DNA from: Bacillota bacterium
GTDB lineage: Bacteria > Bacillota_E > JAJZYS01 > JAJYTV01
Assembly: GCA_021845645.1 (NCBI GenBank)
Contig: JAJZVM010000030.1
Location: 1-41,873, forward strand
DNA: 41,873 bases
Direction of reading: 5' to 3'
Shown: positions 25,023 to 33,219 of the stretch, piece by piece
Position numbering within the stretch: the first letter of the stretch is position 1
Layout: the number at the start of each line of letters is the position of its first letter
Program-made: the position numbers and the translations under genes
The notes under the pieces: model-generated
Databases searched by the model: none
What the model saw: the letters and a program-made list of their open reading frames with translations, nothing else
What the model was told of the DNA's origin: nothing

Positions 25023-28000
25023 ATGGCCGCAGAGCATTGGCCGCGCAGCAGCACGGGCGGTAACATGCCGCGCTCCGCGCTCGTGCAGGGCGCGTGCCAG
25101 ACCTGGATCGCCCGACTTGACGACTTGGCGAGCCGGAGCAGTCTCGTGCGCTTTCGGGCCGCGGAGGAAGACGCCCTAGAGCTCGGCGAGATCGACCGTG
25201 ACGCGCTGCGGGCTCTCCTGCACGGCAGGCCGGTCGCTTTCGCGGACCTGTTGCGCCCGCGTGGCGAACCGGAGCCGCGGATCCTGCGCATGCTCCAGGA
25301 CCGTGCGCTCGAGAGCCGCGAGGAATATGGCGCCCACACGCTGCACCTCGGTCTCGGGCTCGCGACGTGGCGCAGGGACGAGCAGGAACCGCCCCTGGCA
25401 CCCGCCCTGCTGCTGCCGGTGGAGATCGCTGTCCAGGCCGCGCACGGCGTCCTGCGACGCCGCGGCCGACTGGACTGGAACCCGATGCTGATCGAGCTGC
25501 TCGAGCGCGAGCACGGGCCGGCCTTCGCGCCGCTCGGCGACAGGGCGGATCTTGCGCCGGACGGCGATCTCCCGGAGGATCCCTGGGCGCCGCTGCGCGC
25601 GGCTGCCGTCCGGGTGCCGGAGTTCGCGCTGCGGGAAGAGAGCGTGCTCGGCCACTTCTTCCCCCACCACGCCCACCTTTTGCGTGACCTTCGCCGCCAG
25701 GCATCCCGCCTCGGAGGGCACGACGTCCTGGCGGCCCTGGCGGGCGACCAGCAGGCGAGGCGCAAGCTCGGGAGCGCCGCCGCGGCCGGGGAGATGCCGC
25801 CTTTGCGCATCGTGCTGCCGGCCGACGAGACGCAGCTGCGGGCGGTCGACGCCGTGCGCCGCGGGGGGAGCTGCGTCGTCGAGGGCGCGCCGGGCAGCGG
25901 CAAGAGCCAGACCGTCGCCAACATCGCCGCCGCCTTGATCGGCGACGGCCAGCGGGTGCTCGTCGTGGCGCAGAAGCTTCAGGCGCTCATGGACGTGAAG
26001 CGGCGCCTCGCGGAGCGCGGGCTCGGCGAACTTGTCCTCGACCTCGCCCTGGCGGAGAACGAGGATGGCGAGGTGCGCCGGCGCATCGTGGCTGCGGCCA
26101 GGGACGCCGCGCCGCCGGCCGGGGATTTCTACGACGAGGAGACCCTCAGGCTGCGCCGGAAGAACATCGAAGGCCAGATCGCCGCGCTGCACCGCATGCG
26201 CAGCCCGAGCGACGTGAGCCTCTTCGACATGCAGAGCCGCCTCCTCAGAGTTCCCAAGGAGATCTCCGAGGCGGGTCTTCCGCCGAGGCAGGAGCTCGCA
26301 AAGATGGATGCCGCCAGCGTCCGCCACGTCCAACTGCTCTTGGCGGACGCCTCGGACCTCGGCGACCTCTTGGCCGGGCGGTCGGCGTCGCCCTGGGCGA
26401 ATGCCAGACTGCCGGATCCAGAGGCGGCGAGGGACGCCGTGGGCCAGAGCCTCCAGGCCAGCCGGCTCTGGGGGGAGTTCACCGCGGCGCTCGAAGATCT
26501 TCGTGCGCTCGTGCCGACCTGGCGTCCCGAGAGCTTCACGGACGCCGAAGGGGTGGCGCGGCTGCTTGCGGGCGTCAACGCGTCCTACCGGCGCTACGGC
26601 AGGGAGGTCTGGACGGCCGAGGTGGCGGTCCTCGCGCAGGAGGCGCCGCGGGGTCCCCGCACGGCGTGGCACCGCGCCCACCGGGCGGCCCAGCTGCGGC
26701 TGCGCGCCTTGCGAGGCGATCCGCGGGTCCGTGTCGGGACCTTGCAGCAGGACGTGCGGGCCATGCTGCGCCAGACCGCGGCGTGGAAGTCCCTGAGCGG
26801 CCAGGACTCCCCACCGCCCGAGCTGCCGGAGGCGGACCGGCTGCTCGAACGGGTCGAGGCCCTCAGGGCCCCGCTGCTCAAACTTTCGTCGATGCTCGGT
26901 CCCCGGCTCCTGGAGGGCCGTTCGCTCGCGAGCCTCGGCGACCTGATCGCGGGACTCGCGCGCGATCAGGTGACACCGCACCGCCTGCCGGTCGCGCTGA
27001 CGATCGGCGAGGAACTCGAAAAGCACGGGGCGCTCGAAATCGCCCGCGACATCATCGGGCGCAAGATCGACCCGGCGATCTGGCCGCAGGCCTTCGAGTT
27101 CCTCTGGCTGCAGGCGTGCCTCGACCAGGCGAAAGCCGAGGAGCCGGAACTGAGCGGGCTCTACGGGCGCGATCTCGACCGCCTGCGCCAGAGCCTCCTC
27201 GATCTCGAGCGCGAGGAGATGAAGGTGGCCACCCAAGCGGTGGCGCTCGGCCAGCGGCGGCGGGCGGCGCTGGCCGTGGCGGAGCATCCAGAGCAGGCCA
27301 GGCTGCTGCGCGAGGAGGCTTCCCGCTCGGACCTGCCGCTGACAGCCCTGCTGGCGGCCGCGCCCGACGTGCTCCTGGCCCTCTTCCCGTGCTGGCTCGT
27401 AAGTCCCTGGGCCGTGAGCCAGGTGGTGGCCGGCGAGCGCCGACCGTTCGACGTCGTGCTCTGCGACGAAGCGGGGCAGTTGCCGCTCGAGCCCACCATC
27501 GGGGCGATCAGCCGGGGCTCGCGGCTGGTGCTTGCGGGCGATCGGCGCCAGCTGCCGCCTTCTGGCACGACGGCCCCGTCGCTCGGCCTTATGGAAGCCT
27601 TCGCCTTCCTGCCGAGCTACCGGCTCGGCTGGCATTACAGAAGTCTCGACGAGGCCCTCTTCGCGTTCGCGGACCGGAACGTCTACGCTGGCGCCGTCCG
27701 TACGTTTCCGGGCCGCCTCGGCCACGGCGCGGGCCTCGCCCACGTCCTGCTGGCGGGGCCGGGCGGCGAAGAGCGCCGGGATGCCCCGATGCAAGACCTC
27801 GCGCCGCTCCTCGAACTCATCCTGCGGCAGGCCGAAACCCACCCAGACGAATCGCTCGGGGTGGTCGCGCTGACGCCCGCGCAAGCGAGGCGCATCGATG
27901 CCGCCCTGCACGAACGGTTGCAGGCGAGGCCGGACCTCCAGCCCATCTTCAGCCAGGATCGGCCGGAGCGCTTCTTCGTCAAGCCGGTGGATCTCGTCCA

Positions 28001-28622
28001 GGGCGACGAGCGCGACGGCGTGATCCTGGCGATCGGCCTGGACGATCCCGCGCGCGAGTTCGCGCTGCTCTGGGGACCGACCGGCCTCGGCCGCCTCAAC
28101 GTCGCCACCACCCGCGCCAGGCGGCGCATGACAGTCGCCTCGCGGCTGCGGCGCGAGGATGTCCCCGACATCGGGCCAGGCAGCGGCGTGGCGCTCCTGC
28201 GGGAGTTGCTGCAGTTCGTCGAGATGCGCCACGAAGGCGCCATGGCGGCGGAGCTGACGGACGAGCCGGTGAATCCCCTCGAGGAGGAGCTCGAGTTCTT
28301 TCCCGAGCAGGTCTACTTCGCGCTGCGCGAGCATGGCCTCGACGTGGTGCCGCAGTATGGCGCCACGCGCCACCTGGTGGACCTCGCGGTGCGCCATCCC
28401 GAGCGTCCCGGGGAGTATATCCTGGCCATCGCCTGCGACGCCCAGGAACGCCATCCGGCGCCGACCAGGCGCGAGGACGACAGGCAGCGCCAGCTCGAGC
28501 GGCTCGGCTGGCGCCTGCACAGGATGTGGGCCGGGGATTGGGCGGCGGACCGCGACGGCGAGATCGCGCGGCTGCTCGCGGCCTACCGCGCCGCGGCGCG
28601 CCAGGCGCAGGACATGGTCTAG
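25023..28622 (+). CDS. DUF4011-type superfamily 1 helicase with C-terminal Vsr-like domain
   Basis: 1199 residues; ATG with AAGGAGG 7 bases upstream. The N-terminal segment WIARLDDLASRSSLVRFR (28-45) resembles the DUF4011 domain that precedes COG1112 (DNA2/NAM7-like) helicases. Walker A is GAPGSGKS (288-295), followed by motif Ia (VLVVAQKLQALMDVKRRL). A long helical insertion (about 350-800) separates it from motif II, DEAGQ at 815-819, motif III LVLAGDRRQLPPS, and the late motifs VQGDERDGVILAIGL and GRLNVATTRARRR. From about 1090 comes a PD-(D/E)XK-like domain of the RE_MTES_1575/Vsr type: VYFALREHGLDVVPQ, Asp1120 in LVDLAVRHPERPG, then IACDAQ where relatives have IECDGA, so the catalytic glutamate is Ala1137. 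WRLHRMWAGDW ends it. The helicase looks active, the nuclease probably not. Such proteins are often found in defence loci, but no defence partner is adjacent here. Confidence 0.85.
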   Translation: MAAEHWPRSSTGGNMPRSALVQGACQTWIARLDDLASRSSLVRFRAAEEDALELGEIDRDALRALLHGRPVAFADLLRPRGEPEPRILRMLQDRALESREEYGAHTLHLGLGLATWRRDEQEPPLAPALLLPVEIAVQAAHGVLRRRGRLDWNPMLIELLEREHGPAFAPLGDRADLAPDGDLPEDPWAPLRAAAVRVPEFALREESVLGHFFPHHAHLLRDLRRQASRLGGHDVLAALAGDQQARRKLGSAAAAGEMPPLRIVLPADETQLRAVDAVRRGGSCVVEGAPGSGKSQTVANIAAALIGDGQRVLVVAQKLQALMDVKRRLAERGLGELVLDLALAENEDGEVRRRIVAAARDAAPPAGDFYDEETLRLRRKNIEGQIAALHRMRSPSDVSLFDMQSRLLRVPKEISEAGLPPRQELAKMDAASVRHVQLLLADASDLGDLLAGRSASPWANARLPDPEAARDAVGQSLQASRLWGEFTAALEDLRALVPTWRPESFTDAEGVARLLAGVNASYRRYGREVWTAEVAVLAQEAPRGPRTAWHRAHRAAQLRLRALRGDPRVRVGTLQQDVRAMLRQTAAWKSLSGQDSPPPELPEADRLLERVEALRAPLLKLSSMLGPRLLEGRSLASLGDLIAGLARDQVTPHRLPVALTIGEELEKHGALEIARDIIGRKIDPAIWPQAFEFLWLQACLDQAKAEEPELSGLYGRDLDRLRQSLLDLEREEMKVATQAVALGQRRRAALAVAEHPEQARLLREEASRSDLPLTALLAAAPDVLLALFPCWLVSPWAVSQVVAGERRPFDVVLCDEAGQLPLEPTIGAISRGSRLVLAGDRRQLPPSGTTAPSLGLMEAFAFLPSYRLGWHYRSLDEALFAFADRNVYAGAVRTFPGRLGHGAGLAHVLLAGPGGEERRDAPMQDLAPLLELILRQAETHPDESLGVVALTPAQARRIDAALHERLQARPDLQPIFSQDRPERFFVKPVDLVQGDERDGVILAIGLDDPAREFALLWGPTGLGRLNVATTRARRRMTVASRLRREDVPDIGPGSGVALLRELLQFVEMRHEGAMAAELTDEPVNPLEEELEFFPEQVYFALREHGLDVVPQYGATRHLVDLAVRHPERPGEYILAIACDAQERHPAPTRREDDRQRQLERLGWRLHRMWAGDWAADRDGEIARLLAAYRAAARQAQDMV

Positions 28623-30016
28623 ACGGCGCCCCCCGGCACCATGATCGCGTCCACCATGCCGTGGATGATCTTCTTGTCCTGCGGGCAGATCGTCGCCAGC
28701 ACGCCACCGAGCTCGACGCCGTCACCCTGGCGGAAGTAGTACGGACATAGCCGGACGCGGCCGGACATCGTCACGACCTCGCCCTGGCTGAAGTCGTAGT
28801 AGTCGTGGCGCAGCACCTTGGCCTTGTGGTAGCGCTGCAGGATCCAGCGCGTCTGGGCGAACGCGCCCAAGGCCTCGTCCACCGCTTCCTGCCAGGCTTC
28901 CTGGGGGGTGTCCTCGCCGATGTGGACGCCGCGGCTGCCCCAGGCGATCTCGGAGAAGCCGGACGGCTTGAGGACCCAGTCGGCGCGCTCGCGCTTGCCC
29001 ATCTCGCCCAGGCGCCGCATGTCCTGCAGCGGGTGGCCGCACGCCGTGAGCCCCGCCACCACCGCGTGCGGCGGTACGGGGCGCGGGTCGATGAGGTAGG
29101 TCTCCGGAATCAGGGCCCTCAGGCGCGCGAGCCGCTCTTGGCCCAGCTGCGCGGTCCAGGTCGGCTCGAGCACCGGATGGTGCAAAAGGGCAAACCAGAG
29201 CTTCTCCTCGAACTGCGGCCGGATCGGCGGCGTGATGCGCACGAGATCCTTGCGCTGGGCGTAGAGGAACAGGTCCGCCTTCGGCACGTTGCGCAGATCG
29301 AAAAGCTCGAAGAAGCGGTAGAGCACGTCGATTCGCCTGCCCTCGACGTAGAGGCCGTCCTCCTGGAAGAGGATGTCGCGCGGCGGCACGCAGTAGACCG
29401 CGTGGCCGCGCCCCCGCAAGGCCAGGGCGACATGTTCCATCTCGGGCCGGTAGTCCTCGGACTCCTGCGAAACGACGATCGCCACCACGGGATCGTCCTT
29501 GCCCGCCGTGAGGGCCATGGCCCGCATGAAGCCGTCCAGCACGCCGGTCGGACCACCGATGACGTCCTGGCCCAAGGCGGCGTAGACGTCCTGAAGCGCC
29601 GCGAGCTCTCCGAACCCGCCTGGGACAGAGTCGATCTCGGTGGCGATGAAGTCGTCGCCGGGGACCAGGAGGAGATCCGGCCGGATGAAGGCCGGGAGCT
29701 GGCGTCGCAGCCGTTTCATCTGGCTGAAGCGCACCACGTCCTCCGGTTTGCCCAGATCGAGATACTCGGCGACGAACTGCAGCTCAGGCCGTTGCAAGGC
29801 CTGGTGATAGACTTCCTGCTGCGCCTGGGCGAACGCCCAGAGATCCTCCCCGATCTGCCGCAGGCGCTGCCGCTGTCCTTGACTCAGCGGCATGACGCTC
29901 GTGCCGATCCGCCAGCTGACGCGCTGTCCGGGCGGTGCAGGGCGCCGCCGGCTCTGAAAGAGGTGCTCCTGTGCGAGCACGTCCTCGAGCCAGGTCGCCT
30001 CCGTCGCCTGGGACAA
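28619..30016 (-). CDS. ATP-grasp-like protein (possibly glutathionylspermidine-synthase-type), function unknown
   Basis: 465 residues; TTG start with GGGGAGGCGG just upstream. I do not recognise a named orthologue. The middle part has LLLVPGDDFIATEIDSVPGG (about 115-134) and VVAIVVSQESEDYRPEM; the C-terminal half has WVLKPSGFSEIAWGSRGV (around 345-362) and RWILQRYHKAKV, which look like the nucleotide-binding strands and lysines of circularly permuted ATP-grasp ligases such as the glutathionylspermidine synthase group; LPAFIRPDLL and LIPETYLIDP fit the same fold. An amide- or peptide-bond-forming ligase is the inference. The 3' end overlaps the helicase stop by 4 bases, tail to tail. Terminated separately from the dehydrogenase gene upstream. 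Confidence 0.55.
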   Translation of the reverse strand: MSQATEATWLEDVLAQEHLFQSRRRPAPPGQRVSWRIGTSVMPLSQGQRQRLRQIGEDLWAFAQAQQEVYHQALQRPELQFVAEYLDLGKPEDVVRFSQMKRLRRQLPAFIRPDLLLVPGDDFIATEIDSVPGGFGELAALQDVYAALGQDVIGGPTGVLDGFMRAMALTAGKDDPVVAIVVSQESEDYRPEMEHVALALRGRGHAVYCVPPRDILFQEDGLYVEGRRIDVLYRFFELFDLRNVPKADLFLYAQRKDLVRITPPIRPQFEEKLWFALLHHPVLEPTWTAQLGQERLARLRALIPETYLIDPRPVPPHAVVAGLTACGHPLQDMRRLGEMGKRERADWVLKPSGFSEIAWGSRGVHIGEDTPQEAWQEAVDEALGAFAQTRWILQRYHKAKVLRHDYYDFSQGEVVTMSGRVRLCPYYFRQGDGVELGGVLATICPQDKKIIHGMVDAIMVPGGAV

Positions 30017-30048
30017 TTGACCGCCTCCCCGTTCTGTCGACGCTTGCT

Positions 30049-30073
30049 AAAGAAAGGGCGCCACCGCTGGCGC
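30049..30073 (-). terminator. Intrinsic terminator after the aldehyde dehydrogenase gene
   Basis: On the minus strand a hairpin GCGCCA-GCGG-TGGCGC (30073-30058) is followed by CCTTTCTTT. A wider pairing of AGGGCG with CGCCCT encloses it. It is 57 bases past the aldehyde dehydrogenase stop and ends that transcript before the ATP-grasp gene. Confidence 0.7.
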
Positions 30074-30129
30074 GGGGACGCCCTGGCTTACCTTAGGTTA
30101 GCGCATGAACGCGGTCGACACAATGCGGC

Positions 30130-31608
30130 TCAGGCGTCGATCTGCGCCCTCTGCAGCTGGCCGCTGAAGTCGACATAGACGGACTTCCACTCGCTGAAGA
30201 AGTCGAGCGCCGCGACGCCCGCCTCGCGGTGGCCGTTGCCGGTGCCCTTGACGCCGCCGAACGGTAGGTGGATCTCCGCGCCGGTGGTGCCGGCGTTGAC
30301 GTAGAGGAGGCCGCTCTCGAGGTCGCGGATGGCGCGGAAGACGCGGTTGACGTCCTGCGTGAAGATCGAGGAGCTGAGACCGTAGGTGACGCCGTTGTTG
30401 ACGGCGATGGCCTCGTCGAAGTCCTTGACCTTGATCACGGACAGCACCGGTCCGAAGATCTCTTCCTTGGCGATGCGCATGTCGGGGCGCACGCCGGTGA
30501 AGAGCGTCGGGCGGTAGAAGCTGCCCTTCGCGAGATCGCCCTCGGTGGCGATGCCGCCGCCCACCACCATCTGCGCCCCTTCGGCCTTGCCGATCTCTAC
30601 GTAGCGGTCGATGGACTCCGCGGCGCCATGGTTGATCACGGGACCGACATCGGTCGTCTCCAGAAGGCCGTCGCCGAGGCGCAGGGTCTTGACGCGTGCG
30701 GCGAGGCGCTCCACGAGTTCGTCGTGGATGGCTTCGTGCGCGATGACGCGCGAGCAGGCGGTGCAGCGCTGGCCGGATGTGCCGTAGGCGCTCCAGATGA
30801 TGCCGTCCAGGGCGAGCTCGAGGTTCGCGTCGTCCATGACGAGGACGGCGTTCTTGCCGCCCAGCTCGAGCGAAACGCGCTTGAGGCCCTTGCCGGCCTC
30901 CTGCGCGACGTGGCGTCCGACCTCGTTCGAACCGGTGAACGAGATCAGGCGCACGCGGTCGTCCTGGAGCAGCACCTCGCCGGCCACGGAGCCGGAGCCG
31001 AACACGAGGTTCATGACGCCCGGCGGCAGGCCCGCCTCCTCGAAGATCTTGACGAGCTCGAGGGCGAGCATCGGCGTGTCGGTGGCAGGCTTGAAGACGA
31101 CGGTGTTGCCGAGCACGATCGCGGGGAACGTCTTCCAGGTCGGGATCGCCATCGGGAAGTTCCACGGCGTGATGATGCCGGCGACGCCGATCGGGTCGCG
31201 CACGGCCATCGCAAACTTGTTCGGCAGCTCGGACGGCGTCGTGTGGCCGAAGGCGCGCCGGCCCTCGCCGGCCATGTAGAAGGCCATGTCGATGCCTTCC
31301 TGGACATCGCCGCGCGCCTCGACGAGCACCTTGCCCATCTCGCGCGTCATCTTGCGCGCCAGGTCCTCCTTGCGCTCGCGCAGGAGCGTGCCGACGCGGA
31401 ACATGATCTCGGCTCGCTTCGGCGCCGGAACCTTGCGCCAGTGTTCGAACGTCTTGTGCGCGACGTCGATCGCGTGCTGCACGTCGGCCGCCGACGACTG
31501 CGGCACGCTGGCGATGACCTCGCCCGTGGCCGGGTTCACGTCGTCGATGCGACGGTTGCCCTCCGCGTCCACCCACTTGCCGCCGATGTAATTGCGCAGT
31601 TCGACCAT
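30130..31608 (-). CDS. NAD(P)-dependent aldehyde dehydrogenase
   Basis: Oxidises an aldehyde to the acid. I start at ATG 31608 (492 residues, MVELRNYIGGKWVDAEG, the normal family N-terminus); a GTG at 31662 would add 18 residues with no similarity. Catalytic and cofactor residues: Asn150 in ITPWNFPMA, Lys173 in VFKPATDTP, Glu248 in SLELGGKN, Cys282 in GTSGQRCTACSR, and [10 protein letters not shown]. The motif set and HLPFGGVKGTGNGHREAG resemble aminoadipate-semialdehyde/piperideine-6-carboxylate-type and related dehydrogenases, but substrate assignment is not possible here. It differs clearly from the P5C dehydrogenase at 14293-15840. Single-gene unit bounded by a terminator. Confidence 0.9.
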   Translation of the reverse strand: MVELRNYIGGKWVDAEGNRRIDDVNPATGEVIASVPQSSAADVQHAIDVAHKTFEHWRKVPAPKRAEIMFRVGTLLRERKEDLARKMTREMGKVLVEARGDVQEGIDMAFYMAGEGRRAFGHTTPSELPNKFAMAVRDPIGVAGIITPWNFPMAIPTWKTFPAIVLGNTVVFKPATDTPMLALELVKIFEEAGLPPGVMNLVFGSGSVAGEVLLQDDRVRLISFTGSNEVGRHVAQEAGKGLKRVSLELGGKNAVLVMDDANLELALDGIIWSAYGTSGQRCTACSRVIAHEAIHDELVERLAARVKTLRLGDGLLETTDVGPVINHGAAESIDRYVEIGKAEGAQMVVGGGIATEGDLAKGSFYRPTLFTGVRPDMRIAKEEIFGPVLSVIKVKDFDEAIAVNNGVTYGLSSSIFTQDVNRVFRAIRDLESGLLYVNAGTTGAEIHLPFGGVKGTGNGHREAGVAALDFFSEWKSVYVDFSGQLQRAQIDA

Positions 31609-31693
31609 GTTCGCCGGGCTTCTCGGTCCGCACCGCGGGATGCGGCCCTCCCGGACTCCCACCTTTCCACAAGTGATTTGCGACCGGTCGCGC

Positions 31694-31888
31694 TCAGTCG
31701 TCCGTCTTCCCGCCGCTCCAGGGTTCGGTTTCGTAAACGGTCAGAAGGAATCCGTCACCTTGGCGCGCGACGCCGAAGATGAGTCCACGCCGTTTGAGCG
31801 CGCGATTGAGAAACGTCACCAGGACGTGCGGCTCGATGGGATCGCCCAGTTCGGTCCTGGCGATCTCCGGCAGACTTTGCGGGCTCAT
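31694..31888 (-). CDS. DUF4264 (YpmA-like) small protein
   Basis: 64 residues, ATG start without a strong ribosome-binding site. The core VLVTFLNRALKRRGLIFGVA followed by GDGFLLTVYETE matches the pattern of Bacillus YpmA (short strand, LNR-x-LK-x-R-x-L-x-FG, then a beta strand ending IYE/VYE). The family is known from Bacillota and has no established function. It lies 85 bases upstream of the aldehyde dehydrogenase gene on the same strand; a perfect palindrome GCGACCGGTCGC (31680-31691) separates them. Divergent from the spore protein gene. Confidence 0.7.
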   Translation of the reverse strand: MSPQSLPEIARTELGDPIEPHVLVTFLNRALKRRGLIFGVARQGDGFLLTVYETEPWSGGKTDD

Positions 31889-32099
31889 GCGGCGATGGCG
31901 CCGACGACCATGCGCTCAACCTCCATAGCGAGCATAGGTGGACGGAAGGCGGCGGTCAACGGCCGAGCAGGCAGGCCCTCCCTCCGCTGTCCACGCAGAA
32001 CGGCTTGCCGCTTCAAGCTCGGGTTGGTGTTCGCGGCGCGATCTGGTCGACATAACGCGACGCCCGCACGACGAAACTAGCATCGGGAGGTGACGTGGC

Positions 32100-32315
32100 T
32101 TGGCGCAGTGGACAAAGGGACCGGCACTGCCGCGCGAGCAGCTCGACCGCTTCAAGTTCGAGATCGCCGAGGATCTCGGCATCCCGCTCACCAAGGGATA
32201 CAACGGCGACATGACGACGCGCGAGGCCGGCCGCATCGGGGGACGGATCGGCGGCAACATGGTCAAGGTGATGATCCGCATGGCCGAGGAGGCCATGGCG
32301 CGCGGCGAGGGTTAG
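32100..32315 (+). CDS. Small acid-soluble spore protein, alpha/beta type
   Basis: DNA-coating protein of dormant spores. 71 residues from TTG 32100, supported by GGGAGG 32085-32090. The helix LDRFKFEIAEDLGIPL (15-30) contains the germination-protease recognition sequence EIA-E (residues 21-24), and the second part, MTTREAGRIGGRIGGNMVKVMIRMAEEAM, matches the conserved TxREAGxxGGxxxxxxVxxxI/MxxxE region. A duplicated GGRIGG and the spacer KGYNGD make it slightly different from Bacillus SspA/B. It shows the organism forms endospores. Followed directly by a terminator, so it is expressed alone, presumably in the forespore; I could not confirm a sigma-G promoter. Confidence 0.85.
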   Translation: MAQWTKGPALPREQLDRFKFEIAEDLGIPLTKGYNGDMTTREAGRIGGRIGGNMVKVMIRMAEEAMARGEG

Positions 32316-32329
32316 CTCCTTTCATCGTG

Positions 32330-32358
32330 GCCGGCGGGTTTCCCCCGCCGGCTTCTTC
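32330..32358 (+). terminator. Rho-independent terminator after the spore protein gene
   Basis: 9-bp stem GCCGGCGGG (32330-32338) with CCCGCCGGC (32344-32352), loop TTTCC, then TTCTTC. Begins 15 bases after the stop codon. Confidence 0.8.
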
Positions 32359-32479
32359 ATGGCTTCTAAGCTGCGCGGTGCCAACCCGAGAAAAAATTAA
32401 CGCTCGTCGAAGAGCGATCCAATGGATGCCGGGGATACTCGGGGCAGGTCGGACGATCCGACCGGAAAGGGGCATCGCG

Positions 32480-33157
32480 ATGCAAAGGAAGCATCTTCTG
32501 ATCGGCGCCCTGATCGGCGTGCCGATCCTGCTTGGCGGTGGCGCCATGGCGTTCGCGGCTTCGGGGGGAACCGCGGGCTCGCCCGCTCAGACGTTCATCG
32601 CGGACGTCGCGAGCCATCTCGGCATCTCCACGGGCACGCTCGAGAGCGCCATGCAGCAGGCGCGCCTCGATCAGGTCCAGCAGATGCTGGGCCAGGGCAA
32701 GATCACGTCGGCCCAGGCAACGCAGATGGAGAACGCGATCAAGTCGGGCAAGCTCGGCTTCGGTCGTGGCTTCGGCGGCATGCGCGGACCGGGCGGCCGG
32801 ATGATGGGCGGCGGCCCCGGTGCGATGCAGGCGGCGGCCACCTACCTCGGCCTGACACCGGCGCAGCTGCGCACGGACATCCGGTCCGGCAAGTCGCTGA
32901 CCGACATCGCGTCCTCGACCAGCGGCAAGACGGTGCAGGGGCTCGAGGCCGCCATCACGACCGCCATGCAGCAGGAGCTCGAGAAGGCGGTCAGCGCCGG
33001 CAAGCTGACGCAGTCCCAGGCGACCGCACGCCAGCAGCAGCTGCAGACCTTCGTGCAGCAGTTCGTGACGCGCAAGGGTGGCGCCCTGGGGCATGGTCCG
33101 TGGGGCCCGCCGCCAGGCGCGGGGCAGCCGCAAGGTACGCCGCCGGCCACCAACTAG
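32480..33157 (+). CDS. Exported helical protein with two similar domains, function unknown
   Basis: 225 residues; ATG 32480 with GGAAAGGGGC upstream. Residues 1-27 are a Sec signal peptide (MQRKH, hydrophobic core, AFAAS). The mature part has two helical units: SHLGISTGTLESAMQQARLD...GKITSAQATQM (about 45-90) and YLGLTPAQLRTDIRSGKSL...GKLTQSQATARQQQL (about 118-190), each with a leading LG-x-(S/T)-x-x-x-L helix and a GK(I/L)T-x-(A/S)QA segment, joined by a glycine/methionine-rich stretch (GRGFGGMRG, GGRMMGGGPG). The tail is Gly/Pro-rich. Such LGLTPAQL repeat proteins are found exported in high-GC Gram-positives without known role. Its own terminator follows. Confidence 0.75.
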   Translation: MQRKHLLIGALIGVPILLGGGAMAFAASGGTAGSPAQTFIADVASHLGISTGTLESAMQQARLDQVQQMLGQGKITSAQATQMENAIKSGKLGFGRGFGGMRGPGGRMMGGGPGAMQAAATYLGLTPAQLRTDIRSGKSLTDIASSTSGKTVQGLEAAITTAMQQELEKAVSAGKLTQSQATARQQQLQTFVQQFVTRKGGALGHGPWGPPPGAGQPQGTPPATN

Positions 33158-33172
33158 GCCTTCCCCACCGCC

Positions 33173-33207
33173 AACCGCCCCGCAGGCTCACCCTGCGGGG
33201 CGGTTTC
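33173..33207 (+). terminator. Strong terminator shared by convergent genes
   Basis: 14-bp stem (33173-33186 with 33192-33205) with loop CTCAC and a short T-run. It lies between the exported protein gene and the convergent molybdoenzyme gene and could serve both, since on the other strand the stem is followed by GGTTGG only; the plus direction is better supported. Confidence 0.75.
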
Positions 33208-33219
33208 GTGCTCTCCCGG

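Noticed and set aside
25176..28520. 1114-codon open frame antisense to the helicase gene
   Set aside because: No domain, no ribosome-binding site, and the plus-strand frame contains all SF1 motifs.
31680..31691. Palindrome GCGACCGGTCGC as a terminator of the YpmA-like gene
   Set aside because: No loop and no T-run; a chance palindrome or operator is as likely.
32050..32079. Sigma-G/F-like promoter (ACATA, 18 bases, GAAACTA) before the spore protein gene
   Set aside because: Transcription would start at about 32086, inside the ribosome-binding site, leaving almost no leader; only 5 of 7 bases of the -10 match.
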